Source of the DNA: Intestinimonas sp.
Lineage (GTDB): Bacteria; Bacillota; Clostridia; Oscillospirales; Oscillospiraceae
Direction: 5' to 3'
DNA length: 40,991 bases
Assembly: GCF_026169115.1 (NCBI RefSeq)
Contig: NZ_JAPFEA010000031.1
Coordinates: 1-40,991 of the forward strand
The notes under the pieces: model-generated
Database searches by the model: none
What the model saw: the letters and a program-made list of their open reading frames with translations, nothing else
What the model was told of the DNA's origin: nothing
Program-made: the position numbers and the translations under genes
Shown: positions 16,366 to 22,387 of the stretch, in pieces
Numbering within the stretch: the stretch's first letter is position 1
How the letters are laid out: each line of letters begins with the position of its first letter

Positions 16366-16947
16366 TCAGTTTTTGCCGGTCACAGTGGTGGTGACGGCGC
16401 TCCCTGCCGTCTCCACTCCGGCGACCTCGTATACCGCACCGCCGGCCGCCCCCGCCTCGTAGGAGAGCTGGAACAGCGTCTCCCCTTCCGCGTCCAGGCC
16501 AGTGACGGTAACGGCGCCCTGGTCGTCCACCGTCACCTCATAGCTGCTGTCCCCCAGGTCCCGGCGGCAGGTATAGCTCCCCTCCTCCGCCAGGGACTTG
16601 GTGATGTCGGTCTCTGTGCCGTCCACGGTCAGGATGGACCGGCCCTCCCGGTCTTCCAGAGAGACCTCCGGCAGCCGGAGGGAGGTGAAGCTCCCCTCCG
16701 CGCTCTCCCCCGACACCTGAATGGAATTCATGGTGCTGATGAGAAAGTTCTGGATGGTCTCCAGGTTGGCGGCGCCTGCAGTGATGGCCAGGGCGGCGCA
16801 CACTGCGGCCACCGCGGTCAGCACACGGACGGGGCGGCGTCTGCGCACAGGTCTGTTCTGCTCTTTCATATCGATCACCTCTTGGATTTTTTCGGCGGAA
16901 GCGGTCAGCTCCCCGCACAGCTCACGATAGGATCTGGGGTCGAACAT
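16366..16947 (-). CDS. Anti-sigma-factor-like membrane protein
   Basis: The product (193 residues from the chosen ATG) begins with an acidic helix (DPRSYRELCGELTASAEKIQEVIDM), then a basic patch RPVRRRRPVR, then one transmembrane segment (VLTAVAAVCAALAITAGAA), then an extracytoplasmic beta-rich domain (about 120 residues). This is the usual layout of an anti-sigma factor that binds its ECF sigma by the cytoplasmic N-terminus. Its gene overlaps the ECF sigma gene by 26 bases. ATG at 16947 is chosen because it lies 9 bases after AGGAGG; ATG at 16953 is only 3 bases away. No zinc-finger (HxxxCxxC) is present. Role inferred from context and topology. Confidence 0.72.
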   Translation of the reverse strand: MFDPRSYRELCGELTASAEKIQEVIDMKEQNRPVRRRRPVRVLTAVAAVCAALAITAGAANLETIQNFLISTMNSIQVSGESAEGSFTSLRLPEVSLEDREGRSILTVDGTETDITKSLAEEGSYTCRRDLGDSSYEVTVDDQGAVTVTGLDAEGETLFQLSYEAGAAGGAVYEVAGVETAGSAVTTTVTGKN

Positions 16948-17437
16948 AGCCATATCCCTCCTCGTTTTTTTCCGGCGCCAGGTCGGCCCGCAGCCGCTGC
17001 CGGGCCCGGTGGAGCCAGGTCTGGACGGTGGACGGGCGGGCCCCCAGGGCCCGGGCCGTCTCCGCCACGGAGCAGCCCTCGTAATAATAGAGGTAGACCG
17101 TCAGTCGGTACCTGGGCTCCAGGGCCATGACGGCCTCCAGCAGTTCTGCCTTGGCCGGGTCCTCCGGCACCGGCAGTTCCCGGCCATCCTCCAGGCTCAC
17201 CCTGCGACGGCGCCACGCCGAGCGCAGGAGACTGCGGCTCTCATTCACCGCCAGCCGCAGCAGCCAATGCTTGAGGTGGTCAGGACCCTCAAAGTCCTCC
17301 TGCCGCTCATAGAGCTTCAGCAGCACCGTCTGCATCACATCCTCGGCGTCCGCCCGGCTGCCCAGCGCGTGGAGGGCGACCCGGTAGATGGTGTCGGCAT
17401 AGGTCCGCACCACCGCTTCAAATCTCTTGTCTGTCAT
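16922..17437 (-). CDS. ECF-type RNA polymerase sigma factor
   Basis: The 171-residue protein has region 2 (YADTIYRVALHALGSRADAEDVMQTVLLKLY; the DAEDVMQ core binds the -10) and region 4 (LEPRYRLTVYLYYYEGCSVAETARALG, then STVQTWLHRARQRLR), with nothing else, as in ECF/group 4 sigma factors. The start is MTDKRFEAV at 17437, following GGGGAG. It overlaps the downstream anti-sigma-like gene, so the two proteins should be made in a fixed ratio. I could not find a convincing autoregulatory ECF promoter upstream. The regulon is unknown. Confidence 0.93.
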   Translation of the reverse strand: MTDKRFEAVVRTYADTIYRVALHALGSRADAEDVMQTVLLKLYERQEDFEGPDHLKHWLLRLAVNESRSLLRSAWRRRRVSLEDGRELPVPEDPAKAELLEAVMALEPRYRLTVYLYYYEGCSVAETARALGARPSTVQTWLHRARQRLRADLAPEKNEEGYGYVRPQILS

Positions 17438-17554
17438 GGGAACTCCCCTTCCTGTTGGGGTTTGTGAAAGGCCCTTCACTGTGAATACGGCTCAGGGGGG
17501 CGAAATATCTCACCCGGACGAAAAATATTTGCCGCTCCCCGGAAAACTTCCTCT

Positions 17555-17582
17555 TTGCAGCCTGGCCGGCAGGCGGTATAAT
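17555..17582 (+). promoter_or_regulatory. Promoter of rsmA
   Basis: TTGCAG (17555-17560), 16 bases, then perfect TATAAT (17577-17582). It lies in the divergent gap between the sigma gene and rsmA. Confidence 0.7.
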
Positions 17583-17643
17583 GGTCATGGTCCCGCCGTT
17601 CCGGCGGGCCGACATCAATGCTGAAATGCTTAGGAGTGCTGTT

Positions 17644-18498
17644 ATGGACCTCTGCGATCTCAATACCGTCAAGGCCCTGCTGGGCCGCCACGGCTTCCGC
17701 TTCTCCAAATCCATGGGGCAGAATTTTCTCATCCAGGACTGGGTCCCCAGGGGTCTGGTGGATGGGGCCGGCGTGGGACCGGAAAACGGCGTGCTGGAGA
17801 TCGGCCCCGGCATCGGCCCCCTCACCGTCCGGCTGGCCGACGCCGCAAACAAGGTGGTGGCGGTGGAGCTGGACCGCGCCCTCCTGCCGGTGCTGGACGA
17901 GACCCTGCGGGACTTCTCCAACGTGGAGATCCTCCCCGCCGACATCCTCAAGCTGGACATCCCGGCCCTGGTGGACGAGAAGTTTCCCGGCCTCACCCCC
18001 ATGGCCTGCGCCAACCTCCCCTATAATATCACAACTCCCGTCCTCACTGCCCTCATTGAGGCCGGGCGCTTTTCCTGCATCGCCGTGATGATCCAGCGGG
18101 AGGTGGCCCTGCGCATCTGCGCCGCCCCCGGGACAGCGGACTACGGAGCTTTCTCGGTGTACTGCCAGTACCACACCGTCCCCGAGCTGCTTTTCGACGT
18201 GGGGCCCGAGTGCTTCGTCCCCGCCCCCAAGGTGACCTCCTCGGTGATCCGCATGGTCCCCCGCTCCGCCCCCCCGGAGGGCGTGGAGGACGAGAAACGG
18301 TTCTTCCGGGTGGTGCGGGCCGCCTTTGGCCAGCGCCGCAAGACCCTCCTCAACGCCCTCGCCGCCGGTCTGGGCGGCGTGGACAAGGACCGCCTCCGCG
18401 CCGCCATCGCCGGCGCCGGACTGCCCGAGGGTATCCGCGGCGAGCGGCTGGGCATCCCGGAATTTGCCGCCCTCACCCGGGCCCTGGGGGAGTTTTAA
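17644..18498 (+). CDS. rsmA: 16S rRNA dimethyladenosine transferase RsmA (KsgA)
   Basis: RsmA dimethylates two adjacent adenosines in the 3' hairpin of 16S rRNA during small-subunit maturation. The 284-residue protein shows KSMGQNFL, the SAM-binding strand VLEIGPGIGPLT, and the catalytic motif NLPYNIT. ATG at 17644 follows TTAGGAG by 7 bases; an upstream in-frame ATG at 17581 overlaps the promoter and is rejected. Length is normal. The rnmV gene that often precedes rsmA in Firmicutes is not here. Confidence 0.96.
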   Translation: MDLCDLNTVKALLGRHGFRFSKSMGQNFLIQDWVPRGLVDGAGVGPENGVLEIGPGIGPLTVRLADAANKVVAVELDRALLPVLDETLRDFSNVEILPADILKLDIPALVDEKFPGLTPMACANLPYNITTPVLTALIEAGRFSCIAVMIQREVALRICAAPGTADYGAFSVYCQYHTVPELLFDVGPECFVPAPKVTSSVIRMVPRSAPPEGVEDEKRFFRVVRAAFGQRRKTLLNALAAGLGGVDKDRLRAAIAGAGLPEGIRGERLGIPEFAALTRALGEF

Positions 18499-18517
18499 GG
18501 GCTGCTTCCGTGTCCCC

Positions 18518-18556
18518 GGCCCTCCTTCCCGCATAGCATGAAGGGAAAGGAGGGCC
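18518..18556 (+). promoter_or_regulatory. Hairpin covering the amidase ribosome binding site
   Basis: GGCCCTCCTTCCC (18518-18530) can pair with GGGAAAGGAGGGCC (18543-18556) over 13 bp with a single bulged A. The 3' arm contains the AAAGGAGGG ribosome binding site used by the ATG at 18562. No T-tract follows, so a translational gate is more likely than a terminator. Confidence 0.6.
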
Positions 18557-18561
18557 CTTCC

Positions 18562-19302
18562 ATGCCCATCATCTACCTCTCCCCCTCCACCCAGGAAAAC
18601 AATCTCTATGTGAGCGGCGGCTCCGAGGAGTACTGGATGAACCGCCTGGCCGACGCCATGGTCCCCTATCTGGACGCCTCCGGCATCCGCTATGTCAGGA
18701 ATACCCCCGGCATGACCGCCGCCAGCTCCATCGCCGCCTCCAACCGGGGCAATTACGACCTCCACCTGGCCCTCCACTCCAACGCCGCCCCGGAGGGGCG
18801 GTACGGGCAGATCCGTGGCGTCCTGGTCTTCTATTACCCCGGCAGCGCCAAAGGCCGCCGGGCCGCCGGGATCGTGGCGGAACACCTCCGGCGGATCTAT
18901 CCCATCCCCGACCTGGTCCGGACGGAAGCCACTACCGCCATCGGGGAAGTGCGCAGGGTACGCGCCCCCTCCGTCTTTTTAGAGCTGGGCTACCACGACA
19001 ACCCCGACGACGCCGCCTGGGTCAAAAGCCAGCTGGACCTCATCGCCCAAACCCTGGTGGAGGCCCTGTGCCAGTACTTCGGCATCCCCTTCCTCACCCC
19101 CGTCCCGGAGCGGCAGGGCGTGGTGGACGTGTCCTGGGGCTCCCTCTACATCCGCGCCCGCCCCGACCGGTCCGCCCCCGTTCTGGCCCGTGCCTACGAC
19201 GGGGCCAGGCTCGCCATCCTCAACCAGTGGCAGGGCTGGTATCTGGTCCGCTTCGGGGAGGTCACCGGCTATGCCAGCGGCGACTATATCACCCTGCTCT
19301 GA
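18562..19302 (+). CDS. N-acetylmuramoyl-L-alanine amidase with C-terminal SH3-like domain
   Basis: The protein (246 residues) looks like an Amidase_3-type cell-wall hydrolase: IIYLSPSTQENNLY at the start, NYDLHLALHSNA (metal-binding His) in the middle and SVFLELGYHDN (catalytic Glu) at about residue 140. A bacterial SH3 domain follows (LYIRARPDRSAPVLARAYDG, QGWYLVRFGEVTGYASGDYI), which would bind peptidoglycan. The usual first zinc ligand (DxGHGG) is replaced by SPSTQENN, as in a clostridial subset. No signal peptide is visible, so export would need cell lysis, a holin, or a spore-related route. Start 18562 is fixed by AAAGGAGGG. Confidence 0.82.
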   Translation: MPIIYLSPSTQENNLYVSGGSEEYWMNRLADAMVPYLDASGIRYVRNTPGMTAASSIAASNRGNYDLHLALHSNAAPEGRYGQIRGVLVFYYPGSAKGRRAAGIVAEHLRRIYPIPDLVRTEATTAIGEVRRVRAPSVFLELGYHDNPDDAAWVKSQLDLIAQTLVEALCQYFGIPFLTPVPERQGVVDVSWGSLYIRARPDRSAPVLARAYDGARLAILNQWQGWYLVRFGEVTGYASGDYITLL

Positions 19303-19527
19303 AGTCCCTTCGGGCGTTCATAGAAAATTCACAGAGCGTTCTAAATCTGTCCATCACTTCTTCCCGGGGTGTGGTATCCTAATATCAGCAAGGAACCAAA
19401 CCCAAACCAATCCAACCTCCTCCCTCTCTCTCTTTGCAGTCAACACTGTGCTCCCCGGAGCGGCAGCCGCCGCTCCGGGGAGACAGACCAAAACTTCCGC
19501 CGTCAGCCTGGCTGCCGGCGTTTTTTT
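19303..19527 (+). other. Long 3' untranslated region with two strong hairpins; possible small RNA
   Basis: No gene is visible between the amidase stop and the tRNA terminators. A perfect 13-bp hairpin with a 6-base loop (CTCCCCGGAGCGG, 19451-19463, with its complement 19470-19482) is followed by the intrinsic terminator at 19498-19527. This gives either a 200-base 3' UTR for the amidase mRNA or a short independent RNA. No good promoter was found. Confidence 0.4.
19498..19527 (+). terminator. Terminator downstream of the amidase gene
   Basis: CGCCG/CGGCG and CAGCC/GGCTG stems with one T-C mismatch and a single-base T centre, followed by seven T's. Confidence 0.8.
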
Positions 19528-19576
19528 GTGAGAAAAAACGTCCAAGCGTCACAACAAACGCCCCCACACCAATACA

Positions 19577-19614
19577 AAAATCGGAACAAGCAATATGACG
19601 CTTGCTCCGATTTT
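19577..19614 (-). terminator. Second, imperfect terminator of the tRNA-Ser gene
   Basis: A 15-bp stem with one A-C mismatch (19577-19591 with 19600-19614) that reuses the CGGAnCAAGC / GCTTGCTCCG arms of the hairpin at 19652. On the - strand T's follow. Confidence 0.6.
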
Positions 19615-19643
19615 GATGATAACCGCCCCAAAAGGCCACAGGC

Positions 19644-19686
19644 AAAAAAAGACGTCGGAGCAAGCGATTCACGCTTGCTCCGACGT
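19644..19686 (-). terminator. Terminator of the tRNA-Ser gene
   Basis: A perfect 15-bp stem (19652-19666 with 19672-19686), a 5-base loop, and a seven-T tract on the - strand (19650-19644). It starts directly after the encoded CCA. Confidence 0.9.
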
Positions 19687-19778
19687 TGGCGGAGAGAGAG
19701 GGATTCGAACCCTCGAGACGCTATTAACGCCTACACGATTTCCAATCGTGCGCCTTCGACCAGCTCAGCCATCTCTCC
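19687..19778 (-). tRNA. tRNA-Ser, anticodon GGA
   Basis: The 92-base gene includes an encoded CCA. The acceptor stem GGAGAGA pairs with TCTCTCC, discriminator G. The anticodon stem CACGA/TCGTG encloses TTGGAAA, giving anticodon GGA (reads UCC/UCU). A long variable arm, as expected for class II serine tRNAs, precedes the T-arm GAGGGTTCGAATCCCTC. It has its own promoter and terminators, so it is a single-gene unit. Confidence 0.97.
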
Positions 19779-19799
19779 ATGGCCTGGACAACGTTGCTT

Positions 19800-19828
19800 A
19801 TTATAACCGCTTTACCTCCATTCGTCAA
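19800..19828 (-). promoter_or_regulatory. Promoter of tRNA-Ser
   Basis: On the - strand: TTGACG (19828-19823), 17 bases, TATAAT (19805-19800), about 22 bases before the tRNA 5' end. Confidence 0.85.
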
Positions 19829-19865
19829 GAGGGAAAATGCAATTCTTTGAAAAAATTTGACGTCA

Positions 19866-19894
19866 TTGCAATCCCCCCATAACTATGCTATAAC
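19866..19894 (+). promoter_or_regulatory. Promoter of the HD-domain gene
   Basis: TTGCAA (19866-19871), 17 bases, TATAAC (19889-19894). It is divergent from the tRNA promoter. Confidence 0.6.
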
Positions 19895-19934
19895 AGTACC
19901 ATCCGAAACCGCCAAATGCAAGGAGTGTATGACC

Positions 19935-20507
19935 ATGGAACTCACCCGCGCGCAGGCGCTGGACCTGCTGAAGCAGTACAACAAGGAGCCCTTCCACATC
20001 CGCCACGGTCTCACCGTGGCCGCCGCCATGGAGTGGTTTGCCAGGGAGCTGGGCTACGGCGACAACGCCGAGTTCTGGTATCTCGTGGGACTTCTCCACG
20101 ACCTGGACTTTGAGCAGTGGCCCGAGGAGCATTGCGTCAGGTCCCAGGCCCTCATGCGTGAGCTGGGGCTGGACGAGGCCCTCATCCACGCCACCGCCAG
20201 CCACGGCTGGGGCGAGGTGTGCGACGTGACCCCCGAGCACGAGATGGAGAAGGTCCTCTTCGCCTGCGACGAGCTCACCGGTCTCATCGGCGCCGCCGCC
20301 CTCATGCGCCCCTCCAGGAGCTGTGCCGACATGGAGCTCAAGTCCCTCAAAAAGAAATTCAAGGACAAGAAGTTCGCCGCCGGCTGTTCCCGGGACATCA
20401 TCCAGAAGGGGGCCGGGCTGCTGGGCTGGGACCTGGACAAGCTGCTGGAGCTGACCCTCCGGGCCATGCAGGCCACCGAGGCCGATATCGAGGCCCAGAT
20501 GGCCTGA
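19935..20507 (+). CDS. HD-domain metal-dependent phosphohydrolase
   Basis: The protein (190 residues) has the HD layout: an early His in FHIRHGLTVAAAMEWFA, the His-Asp pair in LVGLLHDLDFEQW, and later His residues in ATASHGWGE. Families of this type hydrolyse nucleotides or phosphoesters; the substrate is not evident. ATG 19935 is 9 bases after AAGGAG; ATG at 19929 is too close. A downstream block SCADMELKSLKKKFKDKKFAAGCSR is Lys-rich. It is followed 35 bases later by a membrane-protein gene with its own ribosome binding site, probably in the same transcript. Confidence 0.85.
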   Translation: MELTRAQALDLLKQYNKEPFHIRHGLTVAAAMEWFARELGYGDNAEFWYLVGLLHDLDFEQWPEEHCVRSQALMRELGLDEALIHATASHGWGEVCDVTPEHEMEKVLFACDELTGLIGAAALMRPSRSCADMELKSLKKKFKDKKFAAGCSRDIIQKGAGLLGWDLDKLLELTLRAMQATEADIEAQMA

Positions 20508-20542
20508 TCCCGGAAACCATATTTTTATCAAAGGAGTCCACT

Positions 20543-22330
20543 ATGAACGAAAAACGACCTCGCAAGCCCATGGGCAAAGCTGCCCGCATCCTCACCTGCC
20601 TGGCCATCACCCTGGTCTTTGGCCTCGTCTACTTCTACCTCTCCCTCCCCGCCCTCAACCTCCAGGACACCAACTTTTACTCCTTTTTCTTCCTGCTGTG
20701 TCTGGTCTATGTGGTGTCCTCCCTCTTCGCCTCTGGCTTCCGCATGGAGCCCGGCTCCGGCGTGAAGGAGTACTTCCGCTTTGTGAAGAACCAGTGTCTC
20801 CCGGCCGGCATCCTCATGGTGCTGCTCGTTGCCGTGGGGCTCATCGGCACCCTCATCTCCATGCCCATTTTCCGGGCCTCCGCCTACCGGGACCTGCTGA
20901 CTGTGGAGAACGGCAATTTCGCCGAGGACATCGCCCAGATCTCCTTCGATAAGATCCCCACCCTGGACCGCTCCTCCGCCGAGTACCTGGGAGACCGCCA
21001 GATGGGCACCCTCAGCGACATGGTCAGCCAGTTCGAGTACTCCAACGACTCCACCCAGATCAACTACCAGGGCCGGCCCGTCCGGGTGGCTCCCATCGCC
21101 TACGCCGACCTCATCAAGTGGTTTACCAACCGGAGCGAGGGTCTGCCCGCCTACGTGCTGGTGGACATGGTCACCCAGGAGGCCCAGGTGGTCCGTCTCC
21201 CCCAGGGGCAGGGCATGAAGTACGCCTTCTCCGAGCCCCTCAACCGCAACATCATGCGCCACCTGCGCTTCCGCTACCCCACCTATCTCTTTGACACCCC
21301 CCAGTTCGAGATCGACGAGGAGGGCACCCCCTACTGGATCGCCCCCAGGATCGTCCGCACCATCGGCCTGTTCGGCGGCACCGACGTTCAGGGCGCCGTG
21401 CTGTGCAACGCCATCACCGGCGAATGCCAGTACTATGATATTGCCGATGTCCCCACCTGGGTGGACAACATCTACACCCCCGACCTCATCATGGAGCAGT
21501 ACGACTACCACGGCACCTTCATCAACGGCTTCTTCAACTCCATCTTGGGTCAGCGGGGCGTCACCATGACCACCGAGGGCTATAACTACATCGCCCTCCA
21601 CGACGACGTCTACGTCTATACCGGCGTCACCTCCGCCAACGCCGACCAGTCCAACCTGGGCTTCCTCCTCTCCAACCAGCGCACCAAGGAGACCCGGTTC
21701 TATGAGGCCCCCGGCGCCACTGAGTACGCCGCCATGGACTCGGCCAAGGGCGAGGTCCAGGACCTCAAGTACGCCGCCACCTTCCCCCTCCTCCTCAACA
21801 TTGCGGGGGAGCCCACCTACTTCATCCCCCTCAAGGACGCCACCGAGCTGGTCAAGAGCTATGCCATGGTCAATGTGGCCCAGTATCAGATCGTGGCCGT
21901 GGCCAGCTCCGTCTCCCAGTGTGAGCAGAAATATGTGGACATGCTTGCCGAGCGGGGCATCACCGACCCGGAGGAGCGCCCTGAGACCCGGATCTCCGGC
22001 GTGGTGGACGACCTCCGCTCCGCCGTAATGGACGGCAACACCTACTATTTCGTCCGCCTGGAGGGCGATGCGGTCTACTACGCCGTCTCCGCTGCCGAAA
22101 ACCCGGTGGCGGTGCTGCTGGACCTGGGGGATCAGGTCACCATTGACCACGCCGTCCAGACCGGCGAGATCGCTTCCTCCATCCTCAGCGCCTACACCAT
22201 CGCCATCGACGGCAAGGCCGCTCCCAGCGAGCCCCTGATCCCCGCCGTGCCGGAGCCCGACCCGGCTCCCGGCCCTGACGCCGGCACAGAGCCGGCTGAC
22301 GGCGCCATCACCGTCCCCATCTACGGCTGA
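20543..22330 (+). CDS. Large membrane-anchored protein of unknown function
   Basis: The 595-residue protein starts with three transmembrane segments (near residues 14-32, 45-62 and 85-105), followed by a roughly 440-residue soluble part, probably extracytoplasmic, and ends in a Pro/Asp-rich tail (PAVPEPDPAPGPDAGTEPADG). Conserved-looking blocks include NRNIMRHLRFRYPTYLFD, GLFGGTDVQGAVLCNAITGE and FLLSNQRTKETRFYEAPGA. I do not recognise a named domain, although similar proteins appear widespread in Clostridia as conserved hypotheticals. AAAGGAG precedes the ATG. It ends just before a terminator shared with the PBP gene. Confidence 0.78.
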   Translation: MNEKRPRKPMGKAARILTCLAITLVFGLVYFYLSLPALNLQDTNFYSFFFLLCLVYVVSSLFASGFRMEPGSGVKEYFRFVKNQCLPAGILMVLLVAVGLIGTLISMPIFRASAYRDLLTVENGNFAEDIAQISFDKIPTLDRSSAEYLGDRQMGTLSDMVSQFEYSNDSTQINYQGRPVRVAPIAYADLIKWFTNRSEGLPAYVLVDMVTQEAQVVRLPQGQGMKYAFSEPLNRNIMRHLRFRYPTYLFDTPQFEIDEEGTPYWIAPRIVRTIGLFGGTDVQGAVLCNAITGECQYYDIADVPTWVDNIYTPDLIMEQYDYHGTFINGFFNSILGQRGVTMTTEGYNYIALHDDVYVYTGVTSANADQSNLGFLLSNQRTKETRFYEAPGATEYAAMDSAKGEVQDLKYAATFPLLLNIAGEPTYFIPLKDATELVKSYAMVNVAQYQIVAVASSVSQCEQKYVDMLAERGITDPEERPETRISGVVDDLRSAVMDGNTYYFVRLEGDAVYYAVSAAENPVAVLLDLGDQVTIDHAVQTGEIASSILSAYTIAIDGKAAPSEPLIPAVPEPDPAPGPDAGTEPADGAITVPIYG

Positions 22331-22340
22331 ACCAGACACA

Positions 22341-22378
22341 AAAAAGACGTCCTGTTCAAAAGAACAGGACGTCTTTTT
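22341..22378. terminator. Bidirectional terminator between convergent genes
   Basis: A perfect 17-bp stem (22341-22357 with 22362-22378), AAAA loop, A-run on one side and T-run on the other. It serves the membrane protein on + and the PBP on -. Confidence 0.95.
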
Positions 22379-22387
22379 CTGGCTTTT

